Assembly: GCF_030209575.1 (NCBI RefSeq)
Contig: NZ_JARVRS010000001.1
Location: 2,852,001 to 2,916,000, forward strand
DNA: 64,000 nucleotides
Direction: 5' to 3'
Origin: Leifsonia sp. fls2-241-R2A-40a
Lineage (GTDB): Bacteria; Actinomycetota; Actinomycetes; Actinomycetales; Microbacteriaceae
Below the pieces are notes generated by a model. It made no database searches. It had not been told where the DNA came from and was given only the letters and a program-made list of their open reading frames with translations. Both the position numbers and the translations under genes were made by a program. Shown here in pieces: positions 1 through 10,581 of the stretch (position 1 is its first letter; every line of letters begins with the position of its first letter).

Positions 1-2
1 AG

Positions 3-1049
3 TGGTTCGCCGAGCAGACGCTGGCTCAGCAGGTGGGCGCGACCGGATCGAAGTTCGGTTTCGTGACCGTGGCGGAGGCCAAGACCGGGAAGGTCAAGGC
101 GATCGCGCAGTGGCCGGCCCTCGATCCGAACAACATCGACGCGACGGACCCGTCCTACTGGCGGCTGCTGCCGTTCACCGACCCGTACGAGCCCGGTTCC
201 ACCTTCAAGGCGCTGACCGCCTCCATGCTGATCGACCAGGGGAAGGCGACGCCGACGACTCCGGTGCTCGCCCCCTATTCGTGGAAGTCGGGCAACGGGG
301 CCGACCTGCACGACTCCGGCTACCACGATCCGCTGCGGCTCACCCTCACCGGTGTGCTGATGATGTCGTCGAACACGGGCATGTCGCAGCTGGGCAGGGC
401 GCTGACGGACCAGACCCGCTACGACTACCTCAAGAAGTTCGGCATCGGCGACTCCACAGGCCTCCCGTACCCGAACCAGTCGGACGGCATCCTGAACCCC
501 GTCAAGGACTGGGACGACCAGACCAAGTACGCGACCATGTTCGGGCAGGGCGTCTCGGCCACCCAGCTGCAGATGGTGGATGCGTACCAGGCGCTCGCGA
601 ACGGGGGCACCCGCATCCCCCTGTCGATGGTGGAGGGATGCGAGCACCCGGACGGGTCGGTCACCGACGTCCCGAACAGCAAGCCGACTTCCGTCGTGTC
701 CCCGCAGGCGGCCGCGACGACGCTCGGGATGATGGAGTCCATCGTCACCTCGGGCGAGCTCAAGAAGCAGCTGCAGATCCCGGGCTACCGCATCGCCGCC
801 AAGACCGGAACGGCCCAGCAACCGGACGGCAAGGGCGGGTACCTGCCGTCGTACTACGTGTCCGTGATGGGCGTCGCTCCGGTGGACGATCCGCAGTACG
901 TCGTTTCGGTCAACCTCGGATACCCGACTACCATTACTTCGTCGGCAGCCGCCGCTCCGCTGTTCCACACGATCATGAGTCAGGTGCTGAAGACCTACCG
1001 GGTGAAGCCCTCGACGTCGAGCCCGGCCGACTACCCTCCGTACTACTGA
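3..1049 (+). CDS. ftsI: Penicillin-binding protein 2-type FtsI, C-terminal part (cut by window edge)
   Basis: This is the transpeptidase domain of the class B penicillin-binding protein that cross-links septal peptidoglycan outside the membrane, as partner of FtsW. The frame is open from the first bases, so the N-terminal cytoplasmic tail, membrane anchor and dimerisation domain lie upstream of the window. All three catalytic motifs are visible: the nucleophile motif STFK (codons from about 198), SSN (about 366) and KTGTAQ (about 801). The protein ends in a short proline/serine-rich tail. It is the first gene of the dcw cluster seen here, and murE starts within about 12 nt of its stop. The family call is firm; the full length cannot be judged. 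Confidence 0.96.
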   Translation, partial: WFAEQTLAQQVGATGSKFGFVTVAEAKTGKVKAIAQWPALDPNNIDATDPSYWRLLPFTDPYEPGSTFKALTASMLIDQGKATPTTPVLAPYSWKSGNGADLHDSGYHDPLRLTLTGVLMMSSNTGMSQLGRALTDQTRYDYLKKFGIGDSTGLPYPNQSDGILNPVKDWDDQTKYATMFGQGVSATQLQMVDAYQALANGGTRIPLSMVEGCEHPDGSVTDVPNSKPTSVVSPQAAATTLGMMESIVTSGELKKQLQIPGYRIAAKTGTAQQPDGKGGYLPSYYVSVMGVAPVDDPQYVVSVNLGYPTTITSSAAAAPLFHTIMSQVLKTYRVKPSTSSPADYPPYY

Positions 1050-1060
1050 AAGTGAGCCCC

Positions 1061-2605
1061 GTGACAGGACCGGCGCCCATCTCTCTGCGCCCCGAGCATC
1101 CCGTCGCCCGCCCGCTCGCCCAGCTGGTAGCGGAGTTCGGGCTGGACAGCCGCGGCGACCTCGACGGCGTCGAGGTCACGGGCGCAGCCCTGGCGAGCTC
1201 CGCCGTGGAACCCGGCGATCTCTACGTCGGCGTGCCCGGCCGCAACGCGCACGGCGCGAGCTATGCGACCGCTGCCGCCGAGGCGGGGGCGATCGCCGTG
1301 CTCACCGACGAGGACGGCGCGGCTCTCGCGGCCGCCTCCGGACTGCCGGTCATCGTCACGCCCGACCCGCGCGGCGCCCTCGGCGCCGTCTCGGCCTGGA
1401 TCTACCGCACCGACGAGAACTCGGCGACGCTGTTCGGCGTCACGGGGACCAACGGCAAGACCAGCGTCGTCTACCTGCTGAACGCGATCCTCGGCCAGCT
1501 GGGAGTCGTGTCCGGCCTCAGTTCGACGGCCGAGCGCCGGATCGGCGACACCGCCATCACGAGCAAGCTCACGACGCCGGAGGCGAGCGAGCTGCACGCC
1601 CTGCTGGCCCGGATGCGCGAGGAGGGTGTGCGCGCCGTCGCCATCGAGGTCTCCGCGCAGGCGCTCACGCGCCGCCGCGTCGACGGCATCGTCTTCGACG
1701 TGGTCGGATTCACCAACCTCAGCCACGACCACCTCGACGACTACGCCCACATGGACGAGTACTTCGCCGCGAAGCTCGAGCTGTTCCAGCCCGACCGCGC
1801 GCGACGCGGTGTCGTCACGGTCGACTCCGACTGGGGCCGCGGCGTGGTCGAGCAGTCGCGCATCCCCGTCGCGACGCTGACCAGCTCGCCCGGCACGGAC
1901 GCCGAGTGGAGGCTCACGGTGCTCGAGGAGTCCCTCACGCACACGTCCTTCGCGCTGGAGGGCCCGGACGGCCGCCGGCTCGAGACGCGCGTTCCGCTGC
2001 TCGGTGCGTACAACGCCTCGAACGCGGCGCTCGCGATCGTCATGCTGGTCGAGTCCGGCTACGACCTCGACGCCATCGGAGCGGCGCTGGAGCGCGACGG
2101 CGGGATCGACGCGTACATCCCCGGCCGCGCCGAGCGCCTTTCGGGAGACCGCGGCCCGGTCGTCTTCATCGACTACGGCCACAGCCCCGACGCCTTCCTC
2201 TCCACGCTGAGCGCCCTGCGCAAGGTCACCGACGGACGCATCGTCATGGTGTTCGGCGCCGACGGCGACCGCGACACCACGAAGCGCACCGACATGGGCG
2301 CCATCGCCGCGCGCGGTTCGGACGCCGTGGTGATCACCGACTTCCACCCGCGATGGGAGGACCCGGCGGGCATCCGGGCGGCCCTGCTGGAGGGGGCGCG
2401 CGGCGCCGTGCCCGACCTCGAGCTGTACGAGGTGCCCGACCCCCGCACGGCGTTCCGCACGGCTCTTTCGCTCGCGGGCGAGGGCGATGTCGTCCTGTAC
2501 GCCGGACCGGGCCACGAGGACTACCAGGAGGTGGCCGGCCAGCGGCTGCCGTACTCCGCCCGCGAGGATGTGCGTCTCGCGCTGCGAGAGGCCGGGTGGC
2601 TGTAG
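1061..2605 (+). CDS. murE: UDP-N-acetylmuramoyl-tripeptide synthetase MurE, non-DAP type
   Basis: Cytoplasmic ATP-dependent ligase that adds the third residue, a diamino acid, to UDP-MurNAc-L-Ala-D-Glu. About 514 residues. The Mur ligase ATP loop [10 protein letters not shown] is near residues 126-135, and the central and C-terminal Mur ligase domains follow. Where meso-diaminopimelate enzymes carry DNPR, this protein has [10 protein letters not shown] (FHPR at about 428-431), so its amino acid substrate is probably not meso-DAP. That fits the B-type peptidoglycan (Lys, Orn or diaminobutyrate) known for Microbacteriaceae. GTG at 1061 was preferred because GAAAG lies 8 nt upstream; GTG at 1052 is also in frame. 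Its stop TAG is followed directly by the murF ATG. Confidence 0.94.
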   Translation: MTGPAPISLRPEHPVARPLAQLVAEFGLDSRGDLDGVEVTGAALASSAVEPGDLYVGVPGRNAHGASYATAAAEAGAIAVLTDEDGAALAAASGLPVIVTPDPRGALGAVSAWIYRTDENSATLFGVTGTNGKTSVVYLLNAILGQLGVVSGLSSTAERRIGDTAITSKLTTPEASELHALLARMREEGVRAVAIEVSAQALTRRRVDGIVFDVVGFTNLSHDHLDDYAHMDEYFAAKLELFQPDRARRGVVTVDSDWGRGVVEQSRIPVATLTSSPGTDAEWRLTVLEESLTHTSFALEGPDGRRLETRVPLLGAYNASNAALAIVMLVESGYDLDAIGAALERDGGIDAYIPGRAERLSGDRGPVVFIDYGHSPDAFLSTLSALRKVTDGRIVMVFGADGDRDTTKRTDMGAIAARGSDAVVITDFHPRWEDPAGIRAALLEGARGAVPDLELYEVPDPRTAFRTALSLAGEGDVVLYAGPGHEDYQEVAGQRLPYSAREDVRLALREAGWL

Positions 2606-4030
2606 ATGATCGCCCTCACCCTGGCCGAGATCGCGGAGGCCACCCGCGGCACCCTGCTGCTCGACGGCACCCACGTCTCCCCGGAGACCGAGCTCTCCGG
2701 GCCGTCGACCACCGACTCCCGCGAGGTCGTCCCCGGGACCATCTTCTTCGCCAAGCCCGGCGAGGTGACCGATGGTCACCTCTTCGCGCCCCAGGCCGTC
2801 GAGGCCGGAGCGGCACTGGTCGTCGTCGATCACCCGCTCGAGCTGCCCGTCCCGCAGCTGCTGGTCGAGGACACCGTGGTCGCCCTCGGAGACCTCGCCA
2901 CCGAGGTCATCGCCCGCGTTCGTGCCCTGGGCCTGCTCAAGATCGTCGGGATCACCGGCTCCAACGGCAAGACCACCACCAAGAACCTGCTTCGGGCCGT
3001 GCTCGAGCAGGTCGGCCCCACGATCGCCCCGCGCGCCTCGTTCAACAACGAGGTGGGCGCGCCGGTGACGATGCTGCAGGTGACAGAGGAGACGCAGTTC
3101 CTCGTCGCCGAGATGGGCGCCAGCGGCATCGGAGAGATCGCCCGCCTTGTGCGGATGGCCCGTCCGGACGTCGGCGTGGTGCTCAAGGTGGGCCTCGCCC
3201 ACGCGGGCGAGTTCGGCGGGATCGAGAAGACCCTGCAGGCGAAGACCGAGATGGTCACCGATCTGCTGGAGTCCGACGTCGCCATCCTGAACATGGACGA
3301 CCCGCGCGTCGCCTCCATGGCGGACAAGACCGTCGCCCGGGTGCTGTGGTTCGGGCTGGACGAGCGCGCCGACGTGCGGGCCACCGACATCGTCTCCGAT
3401 CGCCGGGGCACCTCGTTCACGCTCCACCTGCCGTCGCCCGACGGGGGAGAGGGCCCGTCCCGTCCCGTGCGTTTCCAGGTGCTCGGCGAGCACCACGTGA
3501 TGAACGCGCTGGCCGCGGCTGCCTCGGCCCACACGCTGGACGTCGACATCGACACGATCGTCGCCGCCCTGCAGACGGTGGAGACCGCGGAGCGCTGGCG
3601 CATGGAGGTCATGGGCAGCAGCGAGGTGACCGTCATCAACGACGCCTACAACGCGAGCCCCGACTCGATGGCGGCCGCGCTGAAGACGCTCGCGCAAATC
3701 GCCGAGCCCGGCGGGCGCACGATCGCCGTCCTCGGCGAGATGAGCGAGCTCGGCGAGTTCTCCGGCGAGGAGCACGACCGCATCGGGCTGCTCGCGGTCC
3801 GCCTCGGGATCGACCAGCTGGTGATCGTCGGACCGGCCGCGCGTCGCATGCACATCACCGCGATCAACGAGGGGTCGTGGGACGGCGAATCGCTGTACTT
3901 CGACACGCAGGACGCCGCGCTCGACCACCTCCAGGGTGCATTGCGCCCCGGCGACACGGTGCTCGTGAAGTCCTCCAACTCGGCCGGGCTGCGCTTCCTC
4001 GGCGACCGACTGGGAGAATCCTTCTCGTGA
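2606..4030 (+). CDS. murF: UDP-N-acetylmuramoyl-tripeptide--D-alanyl-D-alanine ligase
   Basis: Cytoplasmic Mur ligase that adds the D-Ala-D-Ala dipeptide to the UDP-MurNAc-tripeptide. 474 residues, normal for the family. The ATP-binding loop [11 protein letters not shown] is near residues 115-125. The conserved central signature with [11 protein letters not shown] follows, and the C-terminal domain carries [11 protein letters not shown]. The ATG immediately follows the murE stop with no spacer, and the 3' end overlaps the GTG of mraY by four bases (GTGA), so murE-murF-mraY-murD look translationally coupled. Nothing unusual was seen in the active-site motifs. Confidence 0.97.
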   Translation: MIALTLAEIAEATRGTLLLDGTHVSPETELSGPSTTDSREVVPGTIFFAKPGEVTDGHLFAPQAVEAGAALVVVDHPLELPVPQLLVEDTVVALGDLATEVIARVRALGLLKIVGITGSNGKTTTKNLLRAVLEQVGPTIAPRASFNNEVGAPVTMLQVTEETQFLVAEMGASGIGEIARLVRMARPDVGVVLKVGLAHAGEFGGIEKTLQAKTEMVTDLLESDVAILNMDDPRVASMADKTVARVLWFGLDERADVRATDIVSDRRGTSFTLHLPSPDGGEGPSRPVRFQVLGEHHVMNALAAAASAHTLDVDIDTIVAALQTVETAERWRMEVMGSSEVTVINDAYNASPDSMAAALKTLAQIAEPGGRTIAVLGEMSELGEFSGEEHDRIGLLAVRLGIDQLVIVGPAARRMHITAINEGSWDGESLYFDTQDAALDHLQGALRPGDTVLVKSSNSAGLRFLGDRLGESFS

Positions 4031-5142
4031 GAGCCCTGCTGACCTCCGGTGCGCTGTCGATGGCGTTCACGCTGTTCCTGACGCCGCTGTTCATCCGGCT
4101 CTTCCGCCGCCTCCAGTGGGGGCAGTTCATCCGCGACGACGGCCCGCAGAGCCACCACGCCAAGCGCGGCACCGCCACGATGGGCGGGATCGTCGTCATC
4201 CTCGGCACGCTGTTCGGCTACTTCACGGCGCTCCTGCTGACCGGGGACGAGACCAGCGTCTCAGCCCTGCTCGTCCTGTTCCTGATGGTCGGCTTGGGCG
4301 TCGTCGGCTTCATCGACGACTTCCTCAAGACCCGACGGGAACGCAGTCTCGGCCTGACCGGGTGGGCCAAGGTCGCCGGGCAGGTGGTCGTGGCGACGGT
4401 CTGGGCGTTCCTCGCCATCCGGTTCCCCAACGGCAACGACTACACACCGGCGTCGATGAGCGTCTCGTTCATCCGCGACCTCCCGGCGATCGACTTCGGC
4501 TCGATCACCAAGTTCGGCGTGATCGGCGTGCTCGTCGGCTACGGGCTCTACCTGATCTGGATCAACTTCCTGGTCGCCGCCGCGTCCAACGGGGTGAACG
4601 TCACCGACGGGCTCGACGGGCTCGCCTCGGGCGCGTCGATCCTGGCGATCGGCGCCTACATCATCATCGGGTTCTGGCAGTCGATCCAGTCATGCGCGAG
4701 CGTCAACCTGAACCCCGAGAACATCCCGAAGTGCTACGACGTCCGCGACCCGTTCGACCTCGCCATCGTGGCGACGGCGATCGTCGGTGCGGTGGTCGGC
4801 TTCCTGTGGTGGAACACCTCGCCCGCTCAGATCTTCCTCGGCGACACCGGCTCGCTCGCGCTCGGCGGCGCGGTCGCGGCCCTCGCGATCCTGAGCCGTA
4901 CCGAACTGCTGCTCGTGCTCATCGGCGGCATCTTCGTCATCGAGGCCGGGTCGGTGATCGTGCAACGGGCGTACTTCAAGCTCACGCACGGCAGACGCAT
5001 CTTCCTGATGAGTCCCATCCACCATCACTTCGAATTGAAGGGATGGGCGGAGGTGACCGTCGTCGTCCGGTTCTGGATCATCGGCGGCCTGCTGGTCGCG
5101 GCCGGCGTCGGCTCCTTCTACCTCGAATGGCTCGCCACATGA
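4027..5142 (+). CDS. mraY: Phospho-N-acetylmuramoyl-pentapeptide-transferase (lipid I synthase)
   Basis: Polytopic membrane enzyme that transfers phospho-MurNAc-pentapeptide to undecaprenyl phosphate, giving lipid I. 371 residues with about ten hydrophobic segments. Diagnostic motifs are the Asp pair in GFIDDFLK near residue 95, [12 protein letters not shown] near 191, and the His motif [12 protein letters not shown] near 330. The GTG start overlaps the murF stop, and the stop TGA overlaps the murD ATG (ATGA). The start coincides with the first hydrophobic segment ([17 protein letters not shown]), so little upstream extension is possible. Confidence 0.97.
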   Translation: MRALLTSGALSMAFTLFLTPLFIRLFRRLQWGQFIRDDGPQSHHAKRGTATMGGIVVILGTLFGYFTALLLTGDETSVSALLVLFLMVGLGVVGFIDDFLKTRRERSLGLTGWAKVAGQVVVATVWAFLAIRFPNGNDYTPASMSVSFIRDLPAIDFGSITKFGVIGVLVGYGLYLIWINFLVAAASNGVNVTDGLDGLASGASILAIGAYIIIGFWQSIQSCASVNLNPENIPKCYDVRDPFDLAIVATAIVGAVVGFLWWNTSPAQIFLGDTGSLALGGAVAALAILSRTELLLVLIGGIFVIEAGSVIVQRAYFKLTHGRRIFLMSPIHHHFELKGWAEVTVVVRFWIIGGLLVAAGVGSFYLEWLAT

Positions 5143-6692
5143 GCGAGCTCGACGAGCGGCTCGCGTCGCTCACCAGCTGGCACTCCGACTGGAGCGGCCT
5201 GCGCGTCGCCGTTTACGGCCTGGGCGTCACCGGCTTCTCCGTCGCCGACACCCTCGCCGAACTCGGCGCGGACGTCCTGGTGGTCGCGGCGAAGGCCGAC
5301 GACGAGCGGCGCATGCTGCTCGAGGTGATCGGCGCCGACCTCGTCGAGCAGGCCGACCTCGAGGCGCCGCCGGAGCGGTTGACCGCGTTCGATCCGGAAC
5401 TCGTCATCGCGTCGCCCGGTTTCCACTGGGACCACCCGCTCCTCGTCTGGGCGCAGCAGCGCGGCACGGCCGTCTGGGGCGACATCGAGCTGGCGTGGCG
5501 GCTGCGCGACAAGGTCGCGCGTCCCGATGGCGCCGAGGGTCCGGCGGACTGGATCTGCGTGACCGGCACGAACGGCAAGACCACGACGGTGCAGCTCACC
5601 GCGACGATGATCCTCGCCGCCGGTCGCCGCGTCGCCCCGTGCGGCAACATCGGCGTCCCCGTGCTCGACGCGATCCGCGATCCTCAGGGCTTCGACGCGC
5701 TCGTCGTCGAGCTCTCCAGCTATCAGCTGCACTGGGTGAACCGGAACGCGGGCGGCGAACTCTCGCCGTACTCCTCCGCCTGCCTCAACATCGCCGACGA
5801 CCACCTCGACTGGCATGGCTCTCTGGAGGCGTACATCGCCGCTAAGGCGAAGGTCTACGACAACACGCAGGTCGCCTGCGTCTACAACAAGGCCGATCAG
5901 AACACGCTGCGCATGGTCGAGGAGGCCGAGGTCGTCGAGGGCGCCCGCGCGATCGGCTTCGGGCTGGGCGTTCCCGGCCCGAGCGATTTCGGGATCGTGG
6001 ACGGCATCCTCTGCGACCGCGCGTTCCTGGAGGACCGGGCGCACGCCGCGATCGAGCTCACCACGCTGGACGAGCTGCAGGAGGCCGGACTCGCCGCCCC
6101 GCACGTCGTGGCGAACATCCTCGCGGCCAGTGCGCTCGCCCGCTCGTACGGCGTCGACCCGCAGGTCATCCGTGACGTGCTGACCGCCTTCCGCCTCGAC
6201 GCCCACCGGATCGAGCTGGTCCGGGCCGAGGCGGGCGTGAACTGGGTCGACGACTCGAAGGCCACGAACCCGCATGCGGCCGACGCGTCGCTGCGCGCCT
6301 ATCCCTCGGTGGTCTGGCTGGTCGGGGGCCTGCTCAAGGGCGTCGACGTGGATGCGCTGGTCGGCCGGCACGTCGGGCGCCTGCGCGGTGCGGTACTGAT
6401 CGGCGTCGACCGCGACGCCCTGCGGGCCGCATTCGAGCGACACGCGCCCGAGCTTCCCGTGCTGGAGGTCGACGCCCGCGAGACTGAAGAGGTCATGCCG
6501 ACGGCGGTGCGGCTGGCCGGCGGTCTCGCCCGTGAGGGCGACACCGTGCTGCTCGCTCCGGCGGCGGCATCGATGGACCAGTTCGCCGACTACGCAGAAC
6601 GCGGCCGCCTGTTCCAGGCAGCGGTCAACGAGTATTTGGGAGGTGAGGCGGATGACGAGTCCGCCCCGCGTCCCGACCCGCAGCAGGGCTGA
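5139..6692 (+). CDS. murD: UDP-N-acetylmuramoylalanine--D-glutamate ligase
   Basis: Cytoplasmic Mur ligase that adds D-glutamate to UDP-MurNAc-L-Ala. About 517 residues, longer than the roughly 440 of E. coli but usual for actinobacteria. An N-terminal Rossmann segment ([20 protein letters not shown]) binds the UDP substrate. The ATP loop [11 protein letters not shown] is near residue 142, and [12 protein letters not shown] marks the C-terminal domain. ATG at 5139 overlaps the mraY stop; an in-frame ATG 12 nt earlier lies inside mraY and is less likely. The last 41 nt overlap the start of ftsW in another frame. Confidence 0.96.
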   Translation: MSELDERLASLTSWHSDWSGLRVAVYGLGVTGFSVADTLAELGADVLVVAAKADDERRMLLEVIGADLVEQADLEAPPERLTAFDPELVIASPGFHWDHPLLVWAQQRGTAVWGDIELAWRLRDKVARPDGAEGPADWICVTGTNGKTTTVQLTATMILAAGRRVAPCGNIGVPVLDAIRDPQGFDALVVELSSYQLHWVNRNAGGELSPYSSACLNIADDHLDWHGSLEAYIAAKAKVYDNTQVACVYNKADQNTLRMVEEAEVVEGARAIGFGLGVPGPSDFGIVDGILCDRAFLEDRAHAAIELTTLDELQEAGLAAPHVVANILAASALARSYGVDPQVIRDVLTAFRLDAHRIELVRAEAGVNWVDDSKATNPHAADASLRAYPSVVWLVGGLLKGVDVDALVGRHVGRLRGAVLIGVDRDALRAAFERHAPELPVLEVDARETEEVMPTAVRLAGGLAREGDTVLLAPAAASMDQFADYAERGRLFQAAVNEYLGGEADDESAPRPDPQQG

Positions 6693-7974
6693 CCGAGCCG
6701 CGCAGCAGCAGCACGCCCAGCGTCAGCACGCTCAGCGGCCACAGCCGCACGCGCCGCAGGAGCCGCCGGCCGAGCAGGCCACCACGCGCCTCGGCGCGCT
6801 GACCACGCGCATCCAACTCGGTCGCTCCATGACCTCCGAGTCGGCCAACTACTTCATGCTGCTCGGCATCACGCTGTTCATGGTCGTGTTCGGCCTCGTC
6901 ATGGTGCTGTCGTCCTCGTCGGTCGAGTCGCACAACGACAGCGACAACTTCTTCTCACGGTTCTGGTCGCAGGGCGCGTACACGCTCGTTGGCCTGCCGC
7001 TGATGTTCGTGGTGTCGCGCATCCCGCGGGCGTTCTGGCGCCGGACGATCTGGTTCTTCCTCGCCGCCGCCTGCTTCCTGCAACTGCTCGTGCTCTTCAC
7101 CCCGCTGGGCATGGAGATCGGCGGCAACCGCAACTGGCTGAAGATCGGTTCGCTGACGGTGCAGCCGTCCGAGGCGATCAAGCTGGCCCTCGTCGTCTGG
7201 CTGGGCGTCGTGCTCGCCCGCAAGCGGGACGTCCTCACGCAGTGGAAGCACGTCGCGATCCCGGTGGTCCCGGTCGCGGGCGGCGCCGTTGCGCTGGTGA
7301 CCCTCGGCGGCGACCTGGGGACGACCATGATCATGGCCGCCCTGATCCTCGGCGCACTGTTCTTCGCGGGTGTGCGGATGCGCTACCTGGCGGCCGGCGT
7401 CGTCGGAGTGGCGGTCGTGGCGTTCTTCGTCGCCATCTCGAGCGCCAGCCGGCTCGGCCGCATCGCCGCCATGTTCGGCGGGTCGAGCGCGGCCAACCCC
7501 GACGTCAATTGGCAGATCAACAACGGCTTCTACGCGCTCGCGTCGGGCGGTGTCTTCGGCGTCGGTCTCGGCAACTCGCACTCGAAGTGGTCGTGGCTTC
7601 CGGCCGCCGACACCGACTTCATCTTCGCGATCATCGGCGAGGAGCTCGGACTGATCGGCGCGATCGTCGTCCTGCTGCTGTTCGTCATGCTCGCGGTCGT
7701 GTTCCTCCGCATCATCCACGCGTCGACCGACCCGTTCGCACGCGTCACGACGGCCGCCATCATGGTGTGGCTGATCGGGCAGGCGTTCGTGAACATCGCG
7801 GTCGTGCTGGGCGTCATCCCGGTCCTGGGCGTGCCGCTCCCACTGATCTCTGCGGGTGGAACTGCGATGATCAGTTCCATGATCGCCATCGGAATCGTGC
7901 TGTCGTTCGCGCGGCAGTCCCACCGTGACTCCCTGGCCGCCCACGACGCCGGTGCGGCGGGCCCGCGGGCATGA
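6652..7974 (+). CDS. ftsW: FtsW/SEDS peptidoglycan glycosyltransferase
   Basis: SEDS-family membrane glycosyltransferase that polymerises lipid II at the septum with the FtsI partner encoded upstream. 440 residues. A hydrophilic, Gln/Arg-rich N-terminal tail of about 55 residues precedes about ten transmembrane segments. SEDS landmarks include GGNRNWLKIGSLTVQPSE (about residues 155-175), GEELGLIGA and the late PLPLISAGGTAM. GGAGGTG lies about 5 nt before ATG 6652 and decides the start, even though it falls inside the murD coding region. The stop overlaps the murG ATG (ATGA). Confidence 0.96.
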   Translation: MTSPPRVPTRSRADRAAQQQHAQRQHAQRPQPHAPQEPPAEQATTRLGALTTRIQLGRSMTSESANYFMLLGITLFMVVFGLVMVLSSSSVESHNDSDNFFSRFWSQGAYTLVGLPLMFVVSRIPRAFWRRTIWFFLAAACFLQLLVLFTPLGMEIGGNRNWLKIGSLTVQPSEAIKLALVVWLGVVLARKRDVLTQWKHVAIPVVPVAGGAVALVTLGGDLGTTMIMAALILGALFFAGVRMRYLAAGVVGVAVVAFFVAISSASRLGRIAAMFGGSSAANPDVNWQINNGFYALASGGVFGVGLGNSHSKWSWLPAADTDFIFAIIGEELGLIGAIVVLLLFVMLAVVFLRIIHASTDPFARVTTAAIMVWLIGQAFVNIAVVLGVIPVLGVPLPLISAGGTAMISSMIAIGIVLSFARQSHRDSLAAHDAGAAGPRA

Positions 7975-9047
7975 CGCGCTACCTTCTTGCCGGCGGGGGC
8001 ACCGCCGGCCACGTGAACCCCCTGCTCGCCGTGGCCGACCGTCTGCGCCGAGACGACCCCGCCGCAGAGGTGCTGGTCCTCGGCACGAAGGAGGGGTTGG
8101 AGGCGCGCCTCGTCCCTCAGCGCGGATACGAGCTGGCGACCATCCCGAAACTGCCGTTCCCGCGCCGCCCGAACGCCGCCGCGCTGCGTTTCCCCGGCGA
8201 GTACCGGCGGTCGATCGCGAGCGTGCGCGACCTCATCCGCTCCCGAGGGATCGACGCCGTCGTGGGCTTCGGCGGCTACGCCGCCGCTCCGGCCTATTCC
8301 GCCGCCCGCAAGGAGGGCGTGCCCCTCGTGCTCCACGAGGCGAACGCCCGGCCCGGACTGGCGAACCGCCTGGGCGCGCGTTACACGCCCTGGGTCGGGG
8401 TGGCCTTCGAGGGCACGCCGCTGCCGCATCCCACCTTCGTGGGCATGCCTCTCCGGGTCGAGATCGAGCAGCTCGACCGCGCCGCCGCACGCCCCGAGGC
8501 GGCCGCCGAGTTCGAGCTGGACCCGGAGCGTCCGACGCTGCTGGTGACCGGCGGCTCTCTGGGCGCCCGTCGCATCAACCAGACCATCGCCGCGCGGGCA
8601 CAGGAGCTGACCGCGGCCGGCTGGCAGGTGCTGCACATCCAGGGCGGCCGCGGCGAGCTGACCGATCCCGGCGTCGAGCACTACCGCCTGCTCGACTACT
8701 GCGACCGGATGGACCTCGCCCTCGCCATCGCCGACCTCGCGGTCGCCCGCGCGGGGGCCGCGACCGTCTGCGAGTTCGCGGCTCTCGGCATCCCTGCCGT
8801 GTACGTCCCTTTCCCGATCGGGAACGGCGAGCAGCGCTACAACGCCGCCGGCGTCCTCCGGGCCGGGGGAGGCGTGCTGGTCGACGACGCCGAGTTCCAG
8901 CCGGCCTGGGTGGATGCGCAGCTGCTGCCGCTTCTCGCCGACCGCGACCGCGTGGCCGAGATGGGCCGGCGGGCCGCCTCGGCGGGGGTCCGCGACGGGT
9001 CCGACCGCATGGTCGCGCTCATCCGCGGCGCGCTCCTGGTCGGCTGA
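7971..9047 (+). CDS. murG: UDP-N-acetylglucosamine--undecaprenyl-PP-MurNAc-pentapeptide GlcNAc transferase
   Basis: Peripheral membrane GT28 glycosyltransferase that converts lipid I to lipid II on the cytoplasmic face. 358 residues, standard length. The N-terminal glycine-rich loop GGGTAGHVNPLLA is at about residues 8-20, VVGFGGYAAAPAYSAA lies in the N-domain, and the C-domain donor-binding region contains VARAGAATVCEFAALGIPAVYVPFPIGN. The ATG overlaps the ftsW stop by four bases. A 91-nt gap then separates it from murC, the first real break in the cluster in this window. Confidence 0.97.
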   Translation: MTRYLLAGGGTAGHVNPLLAVADRLRRDDPAAEVLVLGTKEGLEARLVPQRGYELATIPKLPFPRRPNAAALRFPGEYRRSIASVRDLIRSRGIDAVVGFGGYAAAPAYSAARKEGVPLVLHEANARPGLANRLGARYTPWVGVAFEGTPLPHPTFVGMPLRVEIEQLDRAAARPEAAAEFELDPERPTLLVTGGSLGARRINQTIAARAQELTAAGWQVLHIQGGRGELTDPGVEHYRLLDYCDRMDLALAIADLAVARAGAATVCEFAALGIPAVYVPFPIGNGEQRYNAAGVLRAGGGVLVDDAEFQPAWVDAQLLPLLADRDRVAEMGRRAASAGVRDGSDRMVALIRGALLVG

Positions 9048-9138
9048 GAGCGAACGGTGAGCCTGGGGCCGATCCGCACCTTCGCCGCGTAGCCTCATAC
9101 TTGATGGAGTCCTTCTCGCGTAACCGAAAGCTGTACCT

Positions 9139-10569
9139 GTGACGATCAAGCCCGACCCGACCCTCACCCTGCCCGACGACCTCGGGAAGCTGCACTTCGT
9201 CGGCATCGGCGGCTCCGGGATGAGCGGCATCGCCCGCCTGTTCCTCGAGGCCGGCCACACGGTGACGGGATCGGATGTGCGGCACTCCGCGAACATCGAC
9301 GCCCTGCGCGCCCTGGGGGCGACGGTCGCCATCGGCCACGACGCGGCCAACGTCGGCGACGCCGACACGCTCGTCGTCACCGGCGCGCTCTGGCAGGACA
9401 ACCCCGAGTACCAGCTGGCCCTCTCGAAGGGGCTGCCGGTGCTGCACCGCTCGCAGGCCCTCGCCTGGCTGATCAACCGCTCGCGCCTGGTCGCCGTCGC
9501 GGGAGCGCACGGCAAGACCACGTCGACCGGCATGATCATCACCGGCCTTCTCGGTCTGGGCGAAGACCCGAGCTTCGTCAACGGCGGTGTGATCGCCTCC
9601 CTCGGCAAGAGCTCGCAGACGGGCACCGGCGAGCTGTTCGTCGTCGAGGCGGACGAGTCGGACGGTTCGTTCCTGCTGTACGACACCGCCGTCGCCCTGA
9701 TCACCAACGTCGACCCCGACCACCTCGACCACTACGGCTCGCTGGAGGCCTTCGAGGAGGCGTTCGTGACGTTCGCCCGCGAGGCGGACGAGTTCGTGGT
9801 GGTGTCGTCCGACGACCCCGGCGCCGTGCACGTGACCGGACGGCTGCGCGAGCAGGCGCCGGACAAGCGCATCGTCACCTTCGGCGAGGCGGAGGATGCG
9901 GAGGTCCGCGTCCACAGCATCGTGACCGACGGTCCGGTGTCGTTCGCCCTCCGGTACCGCGGCGACGACTTCGCCGCCCAGCTCCGCGTCCCGGGCCGGC
10001 ACAACGCGATCAACGCGGCCGGCGCCTTCGCCGTCCTCACCGGCCTCGGCTTCGACCCTGCAGCCTCCCTGGCCGCCATCGCGGAGTTCGGCGGCACCGA
10101 GCGCCGCTTCGAGCTGCACGGCACCGTCGCGGGCGTCAGCGTGTACGACGACTACGCCCACCACCCGACCGAGGTCGCGGCGGCCCTGTCCGCCGCCCGC
10201 ACGGTCGTCGGGGAGGGACGGATCATCGCCGTCCACCAGCCGCACCTGTACAGCCGCACGCGCCTGTTCGCGAAGGAGTTCGCCGAGACCCTCGAGCAGT
10301 ACGCCGACGAGACCGTGGTGCTCGACGTCTACGGCGCCCGGGAGGACCCGGAGCCCGGCGTGACGGGAGCGCTCGTCGCCGACCGCTTCGAGCATCCCGA
10401 CAAGGTGGCGTTCATCGCCGACTGGCAGCAGGCCGCCGACCACACGGCGCAGATCGCGCGCGAGGGCGACTTCGTCATCACGCTCGGCTGCGGCGACGTG
10501 TACCGGATCGTGCCCCAGCTGCTCGACTCGCTGCGCCGGGAGCACCCGGACGCCGCCGCGGCGGAGTAG
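9139..10569 (+). CDS. murC: UDP-N-acetylmuramate--L-alanine ligase
   Basis: Cytoplasmic Mur ligase that adds the first peptide residue, L-Ala, to UDP-MurNAc. 476 residues. The N-terminal dinucleotide-like loop [15 protein letters not shown] is near residues 20-34, the ATP loop [13 protein letters not shown] is near 120, and DYAHHPTEV, typical of MurC, is near residue 337. GTG at 9139 is used; the 91-nt upstream gap contains CATACT about 40 nt before the start, which could be a -10 element (weak). The gene is followed by ftsQ after 12 nt. Confidence 0.96.
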   Translation: MTIKPDPTLTLPDDLGKLHFVGIGGSGMSGIARLFLEAGHTVTGSDVRHSANIDALRALGATVAIGHDAANVGDADTLVVTGALWQDNPEYQLALSKGLPVLHRSQALAWLINRSRLVAVAGAHGKTTSTGMIITGLLGLGEDPSFVNGGVIASLGKSSQTGTGELFVVEADESDGSFLLYDTAVALITNVDPDHLDHYGSLEAFEEAFVTFAREADEFVVVSSDDPGAVHVTGRLREQAPDKRIVTFGEAEDAEVRVHSIVTDGPVSFALRYRGDDFAAQLRVPGRHNAINAAGAFAVLTGLGFDPAASLAAIAEFGGTERRFELHGTVAGVSVYDDYAHHPTEVAAALSAARTVVGEGRIIAVHQPHLYSRTRLFAKEFAETLEQYADETVVLDVYGAREDPEPGVTGALVADRFEHPDKVAFIADWQQAADHTAQIAREGDFVITLGCGDVYRIVPQLLDSLRREHPDAAAAE

Positions 10570-10581
10570 CGGGACCCCTCT

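Noticed and set aside
1043-3928. A 961-codon open frame antisense to murE-murF
   Set aside because: High-GC coding DNA leaves long open antisense frames. The translation is low-complexity Arg/Gly/Asp-rich, with no domain, while the plus strand carries complete Mur ligase motifs.
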